From an uncultured Prevotellaceae bacterium (GTDB lineage Bacteria; Bacteroidota; Bacteroidia; Bacteroidales; Muribaculaceae): a DNA stretch of 40,123 bases. This document shows, one piece after another, positions 16,594-25,428 of the stretch. The notes beneath the pieces were generated by a model. The model ran no database searches, was not told the DNA's origin, and saw only the letters and a list, made by a program, of their open reading frames with translations. A program made the translations under genes and the position numbers. Every line of letters begins with the position of its first letter. Position 1 is the stretch's first letter. The stretch covers positions 1 through 40,123 of the forward strand of contig ONYP01000028.1 in NCBI GenBank assembly GCA_900322135.1. Direction: 5' to 3'.

Positions 16594-19032
16594 ATGAAAA
16601 CGATGAAGAAAATATTATTGATGCTGCTAGTGCTGGCAACGGTATTGCCTGCCGGCGCGGTGCTCAAGGAGGGCAGCATGGAGCAGACGCTGAGCGTGCT
16701 GTGTGAAGAACTCACCCAGACCCACCAGGAGCAGAAGGAGCGTGCGGCACGTTTTGAGCAGCGCAACAAGCAGTTCCAGAAGAGTATTGCCAAGGACCTG
16801 GAACTGTGCAACAACATCGAGTTGATGCTCTATAGCCAGAAGGACCAGAACGTCTTTGACCTCGCCTATGCCTGCGGACAGGCCACTTCGCTCTACGACC
16901 GCCTGTCGCGCACACGTTCGTTCAAGCAGTTCGAGCAGCAGCAGGATGAACAGATCGCGCAATATGAGAACCTGGTGCGCGCGCTCTGCAACATCCCCGA
17001 CCGCCAACTCACCACGCCCCAGATGCGGGCCACCCGCGACAGTTGCATCAACCTGGCCAAGGTTATCGAGAGCGACATCCGCAAGGCGCGCGCGACGTTG
17101 AAGGACAACCACGAGCAGCGGCAGTTTGTCGCCGACAAGGCCAAGAAACTCAACGACTATGCAATGGACATGTATGAACGCATCCGCCAGAGCGTGTTTG
17201 TCAACGGCGGGCAGAGTTTTTTTAAGATTTTGAGCCGTTTTGACTATTATTGGAAATCCAGCAAGGATGACTTCTCGGAGAAGTATCTGCCGGCACGCAA
17301 GACGCGCAGCGAGTGGCGTGGCGGCATTATCGGTTTCCTGTTCATCTTCATGGCCATCTATATCCTGGGAGCCCTGCTGCTGAGCTGGCTCATCATACGG
17401 TTTGCCGTGCCCAAGCGGTTTATCACGCCATCCTTCCGCAAGAAGCGGTCTTGCATTGTCATGTGTGCCGCGGCAGCGGTGTTTGGCATTGCCACATTGA
17501 TTATCAGCAATGTGTTGACCGACCAGAATTTCATGATTATGGCCACCATGCTCTTGAGCGAGTATGCCTGGCTCATCGCCGTCATCATGCTGTCGATTAT
17601 CATCCGCATGGACGGCAACGCGGTCAAGAGCGGCACCAAACTCTATGTGCCCGTGCTGGTCATCGGGTTTGTCGTTTTCTTTTTCCGCATCGTGTTCTTG
17701 CCCAGCACCATCGTCAATCTGGTCTTCCCTATCCTGCTGCTGGGATGCACCATCTGGCAATGGATTGTCAACCGTCGCCACAGCAGCGATGTTCCTCGCA
17801 GCGATGTGTTCTACTCGTGGATTTCGTTAATCGTGCTGGCTGTGTCCTGTGTGATGTCGTGGATGGGCTACACGCTCATGAGCGTTCAGGTGCTCATCTG
17901 GTGGATCATGTTGCTGACGATGATTCAGACCATCACGGTCATCTATGACCTGCTGCACTCCTACGAGAACAAGTACATCCTTGCCGATGCCGATGTGAGA
18001 CGCACATGGTTCTATGACGCGGTCTACAAGATGATTATCCCCATCGCCGCTACCCTGAGCGTTGCCCTCTCGATTTACTGGGCCGCCCAGGTGTTTGACC
18101 TCACGCAGTGGTGCGAGCGCATCTTCCGCTACAAGTTTGTCGACCAGCCGGGTCTCATCGTGCTGTCGCTCGACCGGCTGCTGTTCTGCGTGGCTCTGGC
18201 ATTTGTGTTCCACTACATCATCTACCTGTTTATCCAGGGTTACCAGTTGTGGAAGCAGAACCGTGCCGAGTCGCGTGCCATCTCGCTCTATGAGCGTGAG
18301 AATGATGTTGCCGATGATGAGCAGATCGACATCGAGACCGTCATCCAGGACGACCCGAACGCCAAGGCCAAGGTCAAGGCCGCATCCAAGGCCGTGACCT
18401 TGTCGATGAACATCATCAAGTACATCGGCTGGGGCATCTACATCTACCTCGTGCTCGTGACGCTCCATGTCAGCCGCACGGGCCTCTCGACCGGTATCGG
18501 TTTCGCCATGAAGGACACGCTGGAGAACCTGTTCTATGGCCTGTCGCTGATGAATGGCCGTGTCAAGATTGGTGATGTCATCGAGTGTGACGGCGTGCGC
18601 GGCAAGGTCAGCAACATCAACTACCAGAGCACGCTGGTCGAGACCGTCGACGGCTCGGTCATCGCCTTCCTCAACAGCCAGCTGTTTACCAAGAATTTCA
18701 AGAACATGACCCGCAACCACGGCTACGAGATGGCAAAGATTTCAGTCGGCGTGGCCTATGGCAGCAAAATCGATGCCGTGCGCGAGATGATTATCGAACG
18801 CATCAGCCATCTCGACTGCTATGACCCCAAGAAGGGTGTGCAGGTGCTGTTCCAGAACTTCGGCGAGAGCAGCGTTGACTTGCTGGTTGTCGTGTGGGTG
18901 CGCGTGTCGTCACAGGTGGCCGACATCGCCCGCATCAAGGAGAACATCTACAGCGTGCTCAATGAGAACGGCATCGAGATACCCTTCCCGCAGAGCGACA
19001 TCCACATCCGCACCGCCATCCCTCAACCGTAA
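16594..19032 (+). CDS. Large mechanosensitive ion channel, MscS family
   Basis: An 812-residue inner-membrane protein. The order is: signal peptide (about 1-20), a Gln/Glu/Lys-rich periplasmic coiled-coil region (about 25-235), a membrane block starting with GGIIGFLFIFMAIYILGALL at about 243 and containing roughly eight further helices, a cytoplasmic linker rich in Asp/Glu (about 565-600), and the MscS pore and beta domain (about 605-812: GIGFAMKDTLENLFYGLSL, then VKIGDVIECDGVRGKVSNI). The layout resembles the MscK/YbdG-like large MscS proteins, which open under membrane tension to release solutes on osmotic downshift. The frame is open 87 bases further upstream, but that part overlaps the terminator and promoter, so the start at 16594 is chosen. 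It is a single gene, convergent with the next. Confidence 0.92.
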   Translation: MKTMKKILLMLLVLATVLPAGAVLKEGSMEQTLSVLCEELTQTHQEQKERAARFEQRNKQFQKSIAKDLELCNNIELMLYSQKDQNVFDLAYACGQATSLYDRLSRTRSFKQFEQQQDEQIAQYENLVRALCNIPDRQLTTPQMRATRDSCINLAKVIESDIRKARATLKDNHEQRQFVADKAKKLNDYAMDMYERIRQSVFVNGGQSFFKILSRFDYYWKSSKDDFSEKYLPARKTRSEWRGGIIGFLFIFMAIYILGALLLSWLIIRFAVPKRFITPSFRKKRSCIVMCAAAAVFGIATLIISNVLTDQNFMIMATMLLSEYAWLIAVIMLSIIIRMDGNAVKSGTKLYVPVLVIGFVVFFFRIVFLPSTIVNLVFPILLLGCTIWQWIVNRRHSSDVPRSDVFYSWISLIVLAVSCVMSWMGYTLMSVQVLIWWIMLLTMIQTITVIYDLLHSYENKYILADADVRRTWFYDAVYKMIIPIAATLSVALSIYWAAQVFDLTQWCERIFRYKFVDQPGLIVLSLDRLLFCVALAFVFHYIIYLFIQGYQLWKQNRAESRAISLYERENDVADDEQIDIETVIQDDPNAKAKVKAASKAVTLSMNIIKYIGWGIYIYLVLVTLHVSRTGLSTGIGFAMKDTLENLFYGLSLMNGRVKIGDVIECDGVRGKVSNINYQSTLVETVDGSVIAFLNSQLFTKNFKNMTRNHGYEMAKISVGVAYGSKIDAVREMIIERISHLDCYDPKKGVQVLFQNFGESSVDLLVVVWVRVSSQVADIARIKENIYSVLNENGIEIPFPQSDIHIRTAIPQP

Positions 19033-19048
19033 GACAACAAACCGGAAA

Positions 19049-19209
19049 ACAACAAGTACAATAAAACAATCTTTTATTCTGGTAACGGATTAGTAAAAAC
19101 AACTATAACAACTTGAACAACAATAAATTAAGAAGTTGTTTTGAGTTGTTATAGTTGTCTTTATTCAATACTCGGTGACGGATGGAATTGTACTTATTGT
19201 ACTTGTTGT
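19049..19209. repeat. Nested inverted repeats between convergent genes, 9-bp array family
   Basis: The outer arms are a perfect 16-bp inverted repeat, ACAACAAGTACAATAA (19049-19064) against 19194-19209. The inner arms are a perfect 15-bp inverted repeat, ACAACTATAACAACT (19099-19113) against 19144-19158, built of 9-bp units (AACAACTAT, AACAACTTG, AACAACAAT). It fills the gap between the MscS gene and the convergent lipoprotein gene and may terminate both. The inner part resembles the leuS-rdgB palindrome. Confidence 0.7.
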
Positions 19210-19235
19210 CTTCCCTTTTAAAACGGGTTGTCGTT

Positions 19236-20003
19236 TTATTTGTAGAAGGTGATCCAGTTGGTGCAGTAGCGTGATTTTTCGGCCACGGGATGGATCTCGT
19301 GCACCTGGCCAGCCTCGTCGCGCCACCAGGAGTGGTTCCAGCCAGCGCCCATGTCCATGTACAGGGCGTGGCGTGGTGAGAACTGCTCCAGCATCGACAC
19401 AAATTTCTCATAGCTCACCTCGTCGCGGCTGTCGACGATGCACAGGCGACGGTCTTTCTCGCACAAGGCGCGGTAGTGGGTGATCTTGTCGTCATATTTC
19501 TCGCGCCACAGCGGGCGTATGGTCTCGCCATCGTGGATGATGATGGCCTGGCCGAATCCCATGCCGCCGGCTGCCGCCACGCTGTCGAGCAGTTCGCTGT
19601 ATTCACCGTTGATGAATTCCCATGTCGTGTCGCCGAACCAGGCAAAGGCACCGCTGTTGTCCTCGCACTTGGCACCCTTGTAGCGCTTGCCGGCACTCAC
19701 ATGGTCGCCGTCGATGTTGCTGTGGGCAAACTCATCGAGGATTTCGTGGGTAAAGGCCGCCTCGGCACAGAAGATGACGGAGGTGTCCTGCTGCGAGGGC
19801 ATCTGCTCGCACACGAGATCGATGCGGCTGAACTGGGGATAATAGACGATGAGCCCGTCGACGGTGGTATCGTCAACTATCACGGTTTGGCTAGCTGCGG
19901 TGGTGGTGTCGGTGTCCATTGTTTCCCTGGTGGCTTTGTTGGTGCATGAGCACATCAATAGTGCTGCCATTATGGTAATGAAATAGTGGAGAGTTCTTCT
20001 CAT
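19236..20003 (-). CDS. Conserved lipoprotein, possibly phosphodiester glycosidase-like
   Basis: A 255-residue protein with a lipoprotein signal peptide (MRRTLHYFITIMAALLMCSC, Cys20; a somewhat degenerate lipobox). The mature part has the motifs GDHVSAGKRYKG, GAFAWFGDTTWEF, GGMGFGQAIIIHDG, ALYMDMGAGWNHSWWRD and the C-terminal YCTNWITFYK. These resemble a Bacteroidetes family that I associate loosely with the phosphodiester glycosidase (NAGPA-like) fold; this is recall of pattern, not proof, and the catalytic residues are not assigned. It starts 21 bp after lgt on the same strand and is probably co-transcribed with it. Confidence 0.65.
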   Translation of the reverse strand: MRRTLHYFITIMAALLMCSCTNKATRETMDTDTTTAASQTVIVDDTTVDGLIVYYPQFSRIDLVCEQMPSQQDTSVIFCAEAAFTHEILDEFAHSNIDGDHVSAGKRYKGAKCEDNSGAFAWFGDTTWEFINGEYSELLDSVAAAGGMGFGQAIIIHDGETIRPLWREKYDDKITHYRALCEKDRRLCIVDSRDEVSYEKFVSMLEQFSPRHALYMDMGAGWNHSWWRDEAGQVHEIHPVAEKSRYCTNWITFYK

Positions 20004-20024
20004 GAGTGATAATGTATTAGGTTA

Positions 20025-20906
20025 TTATTTGTCGGTTTTCTCGTCAGCAAACTTATTGGGGTACTCCAGGGGCACGCGCGGGCGGCGCATAGCCCTGATG
20101 ATGAGGAAGATGCCCAGGATGATGAAGGGGATGCTCAGCACCTGGCCCTGGTCGATACCCCAGTCGGCACGCATGGCGATTTCCCAGTCTTCCTGCACAT
20201 TCTTGATGAACTCGATGAAGAAACGGGGCACAAAGATGCCCAGCATGAACACGCCCAGGATGAGCCCTTCACGCTCCTGAGCGCGCCAGCGCCAGTACAT
20301 GAGCATGCACACGGCAAAGATAATCAGGTAGCATGCGGCCTCATAGATTTGTGTTGGGTGGCTGGGAGCCGAGAATACAGGTTCGGCGCCCTGCATCCAT
20401 TGCCCTACATTGGTCACGAACCGGAAACCCCACGGCATCGTGGTCTCGCTGCCGTAAATCTCGTGGTTCATCAGGTTGCCGATGCGGATGAGCGCTGCGA
20501 CCAGTCCCACGGGCACTGCCAGGCGGTCTAGGGTCCACAGTATGGGCTTGTGGGTAACCAGGCGGCTGTAGAGCCAGACAGCGATGATGATGCCCAGAGT
20601 GCCGCCATGACTGGCGAGGCCTCCTTCCCATATTTTGGGTATATCGCCCAGGTGCTGGCTGTAGTAATCCCAGTCATAGAAGAAGACATGTCCCAGTCGT
20701 GCTCCGAGAATGGTGGCGAGGACGACATAGACGAACAGGCTGCCCACCCAACTCTCGCGAGCGCCCTCGTGGCGGAAGATGCGGCTAACAATCTCATAGC
20801 CCACGAGGAAGCCGATGGCAAACATCAGGCCGTACCAGCGCACGGTAATGCCACCCGCACTAAACAGTTCAGGGCTAGCGGTCCAAGTGATGGAATTGAG
20901 TATCAT
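20025..20906 (-). CDS. lgt: Prolipoprotein diacylglyceryl transferase
   Basis: A 293-residue inner-membrane enzyme that transfers diacylglycerol from phosphatidylglycerol to the lipobox cysteine, the first step in making the many lipoproteins seen here. The Lgt signature is present as ALIRIGNLMNHEIYG, with RWYGLMFAIGF near the start, ILGARLGHVFFY, HGGTLG and HPTQIYEA. Several hydrophobic helices span the length. An in-frame ATG 69 bases further upstream (20975) would add a polar stretch lying across the promoter, so the ATG at 20906 is chosen. It is divergent from obgE. Confidence 0.95.
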   Translation of the reverse strand: MILNSITWTASPELFSAGGITVRWYGLMFAIGFLVGYEIVSRIFRHEGARESWVGSLFVYVVLATILGARLGHVFFYDWDYYSQHLGDIPKIWEGGLASHGGTLGIIIAVWLYSRLVTHKPILWTLDRLAVPVGLVAALIRIGNLMNHEIYGSETTMPWGFRFVTNVGQWMQGAEPVFSAPSHPTQIYEAACYLIIFAVCMLMYWRWRAQEREGLILGVFMLGIFVPRFFIEFIKNVQEDWEIAMRADWGIDQGQVLSIPFIILGIFLIIRAMRRPRVPLEYPNKFADEKTDK

Positions 20907-20932
20907 AATCTTGTTGTTATCGTTTTGTGAGC

Positions 20933-20973
20933 GCAAATTTACATAGAATTCCGATAAATTTCTGTAAATTTGC
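20933..20973. promoter_or_regulatory. Divergent promoter palindrome, lgt / obgE
   Basis: A perfect 11-bp inverted repeat, GCAAATTTACA (20933-20943) and TGTAAATTTGC (20963-20973), puts a -7 TAAATTTG on each strand: minus 20934-20941 for lgt and plus 20965-20972 for obgE. Matching -33 TTTG elements are not clear. Confidence 0.55.
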
Positions 20974-21060
20974 ACCCAATAATTGTGCTAGCCAGCACAA
21001 AGGGGTGCTGGCCGCATCGGCCGATATGCCCCAGTTTTATTCAAAGCAATCGAGATACCT

Positions 21061-22284
21061 ATGGCAGAGAGCAATTTTATCGACTATGTGAAGATACTGT
21101 GCCGCAGCGGCAAGGGCGGCGCCGGTTCGGCACACCTGCACCGTGCTAAGTATGTCCCCAAGGGCGGTCCTGACGGCGGTGACGGTGGTCGTGGCGGCCA
21201 CATCTTCCTGAAGGGAAACCGCAACCTGTGGACGCTGATCCACCTGAAGTACCAGCGCCATGTGTTCGCTACCGACGGCCAGTCGGGCGGTGAGAACCAG
21301 TGCACGGGCAAGGACGGCGAGGACCGCACCATCGAGGTGCCTTGCGGCACGGCGGTGTATGATGCCGAGACGGGCCAGTTCCTGTGTGATGTTACCGAGG
21401 ACGGGCAGGTCGTGCGCCTGTTGCGCGGTGGCCGTGGCGGTCTGGGTAATCAGCACTTCAAGACGGCGACGCGCCAGACCCCGCGTTTTGCACAACCTGG
21501 CGAGAAAGGCGTGGAAAAGGCTGTCATCCTGGAACTTAAACTGCTTGCCGATGTGGGTCTTGTGGGCTTCCCCAATGCGGGTAAATCCACATTGTTGAGC
21601 GTCATCAGTGCTGCCAAGCCCAAGATTGCCAACTACCCCTTCACGACGCTGGAGCCTAACCTGGGCATTGTGTCCTACCGTGGGCAGCAGTCCTTTGTCA
21701 TGGCCGACATCCCCGGCATCATCGAGGGAGCCAGTGAGGGCCGCGGCCTGGGCCTGCGCTTCCTGCGCCACATCGAGCGCAACGCGGTGCTGCTGTTCAT
21801 GGTGCCAGCCGACAGCGACGATATCCGCAAGGAGTACGGCATCCTGTGCCATGAACTGGAAACTTTCAACCCTGACCTAGTGGAAAAACCGCGTGTGCTT
21901 GCCATCACCAAGTGTGACATGCTCGACGAGGAACTGATTGAGCAGATGCGCCCCGAGGTGCCTGATGATATCCCCTGTGTGTTTATCTCCAGTGTTGCTC
22001 AGATGGGACTTACTGAGCTGAAAGACCTGTTGTGGCGCACCATCAACGACGAGCGCAACCGCATTCCCGAGACGCCCACTCAACGCGACCTGGATGCACG
22101 CCATCGTGAGCAAGCCGAGGACAACTTCATCTTTGGCGCCGATGACCTCGATGACGAGGCACCCGATGCCGGCGGCAAGATGGTGGATTCGGGCGGCAAG
22201 CAATGGAGCGAGGAATACTGGGAAAGCGACTACGAGGATGAGAACAAGGACTTCCAGGTCGTGAGTGACCCGGATGAAGAATAA
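21061..22284 (+). CDS. obgE: GTPase Obg
   Basis: A 407-residue essential GTPase acting in late 50S ribosome assembly and growth control. The N-terminal glycine-rich Obg fold (1-160) has [16 protein letters not shown] and [14 protein letters not shown]. The GTPase domain has G1 GFPNAGKS (169-176), the switch region [11 protein letters not shown]3 DIPG (216-219) and G4 TKCD (283-286). The C-terminal tail (about 340-407) is short and very acidic (Asp/Glu-rich). All key motifs are intact. A hairpin terminator follows within 30 bp. Confidence 0.97.
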   Translation: MAESNFIDYVKILCRSGKGGAGSAHLHRAKYVPKGGPDGGDGGRGGHIFLKGNRNLWTLIHLKYQRHVFATDGQSGGENQCTGKDGEDRTIEVPCGTAVYDAETGQFLCDVTEDGQVVRLLRGGRGGLGNQHFKTATRQTPRFAQPGEKGVEKAVILELKLLADVGLVGFPNAGKSTLLSVISAAKPKIANYPFTTLEPNLGIVSYRGQQSFVMADIPGIIEGASEGRGLGLRFLRHIERNAVLLFMVPADSDDIRKEYGILCHELETFNPDLVEKPRVLAITKCDMLDEELIEQMRPEVPDDIPCVFISSVAQMGLTELKDLLWRTINDERNRIPETPTQRDLDARHREQAEDNFIFGADDLDDEAPDAGGKMVDSGGKQWSEEYWESDYEDENKDFQVVSDPDEE

Positions 22285-22309
22285 AAAGGCAACTGCCCTA
22301 TCATCCAAT

Positions 22310-22342
22310 AACAAAAAAGTGGCATGAGCCACTTTTTTTGTT
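22310..22342. terminator. Bidirectional terminator after obgE
   Basis: The stem AAAAAAGTGGC / GCCACTTTTTTT with loop ATGA has A and T runs that make it intrinsic on both strands. It lies between convergent obgE and the kinase gene. Confidence 0.9.
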
Positions 22343-22357
22343 ATCCCTAGCCGGTTG

Positions 22358-22393
22358 CACTAGATGCACTAGATTTTCTAGATGCTCTAGATG
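22358..22393. repeat. Period-9 CTAG-rich array
   Basis: Four 9-bp units in register: CACTAGATG, CACTAGATT, TTCTAGATG, CTCTAGATG. Each contains CTAG, usually a rare tetramer in bacterial DNA. It lies in the spacer downstream of both obgE and the kinase. Confidence 0.65.
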
Positions 22394-22414
22394 GCTGGTA
22401 TACAGTAGGTTATT

Positions 22415-23455
22415 TTATTTTCCCTCGTTGCTGAGGAGAAAGCGCCGCTTGGGAGCGATGGCGGCGAAGTCTTCCTGTGTGAGCGGGGCGATGCGGTCGA
22501 GAATGCAGGAGAGCCGTTTGGCAATCTTGAACTCTACGGGCTCACTCTCGGGCACTTCCTGCAGCAACTGTGATACGCGCGACTTGATGGCCGAGAATTC
22601 AAACACCATCGAGGTGTTGAACCAGGCATCGGCATGGCTTGCAAAGGGGAGGATCCAGAGGTTCTCGCCGCGCAAGACACCCGGCCACCATTGCAAGGTC
22701 TGCAATGCACTGGCACCACGGCTGTTATAGTCCCTGTAGATGCGGCGCAGCAGTCGGTTGTCATGCTCGTCGAGTCCAGCTTTCTCGCCATAATAGACCG
22801 TAGCCTGGGCGGTGACAAAGAGCCGGAATTTCTGTTCCTCAGGGATGTCGGGCACGAGCAGGGGATTGAGCGCGTGCAGTCCTTCAAGGAAAAGCAGGCT
22901 GTTGCTCTCGAGTTTGAGCGTGTTGCCCTGGTAGGTGCGCTCACCCTTGACATAGTCATAGGTGGGCATCGACACTTGGTCGCCAGCCAGCAGACTGGCC
23001 ACATCGCGTCCCAACTGCTTCAAATCCAGTCCATAGAATGATTCATAGTCGATATTACCATTGGGGTCGAGGGGACGCTTGTCCAGGTTAAGGAAATAGT
23101 TGTCGAGTGAAACGACGCAAGGCTGGATGCCATTGTCACGCAGCATGTGTGTGAGGAATCTCGATGTCGTGGTCTTACCCGAACAGGACGGGCCGGCTAC
23201 CAGAACCATGCGCATGCCTTCCTGGCGGAAACGGCGCGTGATTTCGGTCGTGATGCGCTCCAGGCGTCGGCTGTGCTGCACCTCGTCCTCGGCGATAAGG
23301 TCAGGAGCAAGACCTTTGGAAATCACCTCGTTAAAGAGAGCGATGCCGTTCAGTCCCTGTGACTCTAGTCGCCTGATGTCACCGCAGAACTCCTCCAGTG
23401 ACATTTTTTTGGTGCCTGCATTCTGTTGCTCCAGGTTTTCTAAGTAGTTAGTCAT
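22415..23455 (-). CDS. Uridine-kinase-like nucleoside kinase, short form
   Basis: A 346-residue P-loop kinase of the phosphoribulokinase/uridine kinase family, expected to phosphorylate a nucleoside such as uridine or cytidine with ATP or GTP. Walker A is GPSCSGKT (88-95). The substrate-binding LDNYFLN starts at 117, and DYESFYGLDL, MPTYDYVKG and FLEGLHALNPLL follow in the usual order. It resembles the C-terminal two thirds of the neighbouring kinase, including the segment before the P-loop, but lacks the TGS and ThrRS-like N-terminal domains. It is probably a tandem paralogue. A terminator lies between the two, so this gene probably has its own promoter. The substrate is not certain. Confidence 0.85.
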   Translation of the reverse strand: MTNYLENLEQQNAGTKKMSLEEFCGDIRRLESQGLNGIALFNEVISKGLAPDLIAEDEVQHSRRLERITTEITRRFRQEGMRMVLVAGPSCSGKTTTSRFLTHMLRDNGIQPCVVSLDNYFLNLDKRPLDPNGNIDYESFYGLDLKQLGRDVASLLAGDQVSMPTYDYVKGERTYQGNTLKLESNSLLFLEGLHALNPLLVPDIPEEQKFRLFVTAQATVYYGEKAGLDEHDNRLLRRIYRDYNSRGASALQTLQWWPGVLRGENLWILPFASHADAWFNTSMVFEFSAIKSRVSQLLQEVPESEPVEFKIAKRLSCILDRIAPLTQEDFAAIAPKRRFLLSNEGK

Positions 23456-23503
23456 TGTTGTTATGTGTTGAGTAATAAAATTCTGTTTTTATTATAAAAG
23501 AAT

Positions 23504-23534
23504 TGGGCCCTATTGCACACTGCAATAGGGCCCA
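23504..23534 (-). terminator. Terminator between the two kinase genes
   Basis: A perfect 14-bp stem TGGGCCCTATTGCA / TGCAATAGGGCCCA with a 3-nt loop begins 10 bp after the stop of the upstream (broken) kinase gene, with a T-rich stretch after it on the minus strand. Confidence 0.85.
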
Positions 23535-23543
23535 GTTGATTCG

Positions 23544-25186
23544 TTAGTAGTGGAAACTGCTGCCTCCCAGGAATTCGCGCAGCAGGCTCGTGCTGGGGAT
23601 ATCTTTCACATCCAGGGGCTCGAAGTAACTCAAGAATTTTATCAGTCGAGTTGCCACAGCATATTCGGGGGCGCTGCTGGGAACCTGCTGCAGGACCGGC
23701 AGCGCGTAGTTTTTCATCGCCGCCAGTTCAAAGAGCAGCGAAGAATTGAACATGGCATCGGCATTCTCGTGGAAAGGCATGATCCATTTGTCCTCGCCGC
23801 GTCGCACGCTGGCCCATCGCTGGATGGTCTGCTGTGCGTTGCTGCCGCGGTACTGGTGGTCGCGGATGATGCGGCGCAGCAGCCGGTTGTCATAGGTGCC
23901 GATCCAGTTGTGGTCATCGATGTTCAGTGTGGTCAATGCCGAGACAAACACGCGGAACTTCTGCTCATCGGGAATCTGGCGCGTCAGTTCGGGATTCAGC
24001 CCGTGGATGCCCTCCATGAGCAGGATGTCGCCCTGTTCCAGTTTCAGGGTGTTGCCCAGATACTCGCGTTGGCCCTTCTTGAAGTTGTAGGTGGGCATAG
24101 CCACCTCCTTGCCCGCCAGCAGGTCGGTAACATCTTTGTTAAACTGTTCAAGGTCAAGCGAGTAGAGTGACTCGTAGTCGTAGTCACCGGTTTCGTCGCG
24201 CGGCGTGCGGTCGCGGTTCACGAAGTAGTTGTCGAGTTCAGGCGCTTTGACGAAGTTGTCTTGCCGCTTGATGACGGTCCCGCAATGAGCACCACGCGTG
24301 CCCCACCCTCGTGGTAGCGGCGTGTGATTTCATCGGCAATCTGGATGAAATGCTTGTTGTGCAGCGCTTCAACGACATTGATCAACAATGGCGCATAGCC
24401 GCCCTTGATGGCGCGGTTGAGTTCGCCTACATCACCTAGACGGATGATTTTGTTGAAGTTGATATAGTCGGTAAACGCTTGGAACAGTTTAGGTTGCGGC
24501 TCCCATTGTGCGACCTTGTCGAGTTGCTTGCGGTCGGGGCCGAGCAGGAGCATTCCCCGCTCGTAGGGTACCAGGTCAAACACCTTGAGCATACCTGTCG
24601 AAGCCACCAGCGGTCCGTAGAAACTGTCGATGATATCGCCCAGTTTGTAGTATACCGTGTAGAGTTGGTTGATGCTTTCCAGCAGTCGCACCTTGTCCTT
24701 CAGCCCCTGCTTGCGGAACATCTCGATGACATCGGTCGTCAAGCGCTCGCGGCGCACAAACGGGATATCGTCAGCGATGATTTCTTCCATGCGCTGCTTG
24801 AGTTGTGCGATGATTTCGGGCGTGAGAAAATCCTCCTCATGCTTGATCTGGCAATAATGTCCGTTGCTGATGCTGTGCTGGATACACAGGCGCTTGCCGG
24901 GATACAGGTCGTTTAGGGCTTTGTAGAGGACCATGCACAGTGACCGTGTCAGCACGCGGTAGCCCGCGTTGGAAGTGATGTCGAGAAACTCAATGTGTTT
25001 AGGTGAAAAGACGGGGTAATGCAGGTCTTCTACTTTGTTGTTTACCAGCACACAAACGGCTTCACCCTTCAGGCTCAAGCGGCCCTTGATGGTGTCATAG
25101 AGTTCGTATAGCGTGTCACCGCCATCGATGTCTATATACTCGTTGGTGTTCTTGCAGAATACCTTGAGTTCATCGTTCCTTTTCAT
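23544..25186 (-). pseudogene. TGS-domain nucleoside kinase, disrupted by an internal deletion
   Basis: Two overlapping frames together encode one long-form nucleoside kinase of about 550 residues. Frame one (24218-25186) has an N-terminal TGS-like domain (about 1-60), a ThrRS-editing-like domain with IQHSISNGHYC, a linker, and Walker A GPSSSGKTT at about 302-310. It then reads SSKRL and runs out of frame. Frame two (23544-24221) resumes with LDNYFVNRDRTP and continues through the kinase domain to the end. Between SSKRL and LDNYF the intact paralogue next door has 15 residues; here only two bases (24237-24238) remain, so about 46 bases are missing and the frame shifts. The missing segment includes a helix and strand of the kinase core, so slippage alone would not restore a normal protein. 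It is either a true pseudogene or an assembly error. Confidence 0.85.
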
Positions 25187-25207
25187 AGTCGCTGAAAATT
25201 ATAGCCG

Positions 25208-25215
25208 CAAAGGTA
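25208..25215 (-). promoter_or_regulatory. Possible -7 element of the long kinase gene
   Basis: TACCTTTG on the minus strand, 21 bp before the ATG at 25186, fits TAnnTTTG. No -33 TTTG is seen at the right distance. Confidence 0.45.
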
Positions 25216-25389
25216 AAAAAAAAAACATGAAATCCCGTGGTTTTTGATGAAGAATATGCTGTTATTGCCTCAAAATGCCATGAAATGGAGATAATATCGT
25301 TGCATTGCCGCGCTATCGCTTGTGGCTGAAAAAGTCGATGAAATGGGCTTTTTTAGCCCAAAAAACGCAAGTGGTACCAATTATTTGCG

Positions 25390-25397
25390 TACCTTTA
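25390..25397 (+). promoter_or_regulatory. Possible -7 element of the MBL-fold gene
   Basis: TACCTTTA, one base off TAnnTTTG, 31 bp before the ATG at 25429. A partner -33 is not clear. Confidence 0.35.
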
Positions 25398-25428
25398 TCG
25401 CCCCAAATAACATAAATTCAGTGAATCG

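Noticed and set aside
20907-20975. Longer N-terminus for lgt
   Set aside because: The extension is polar, lies across the -7 element and is not found in the family.
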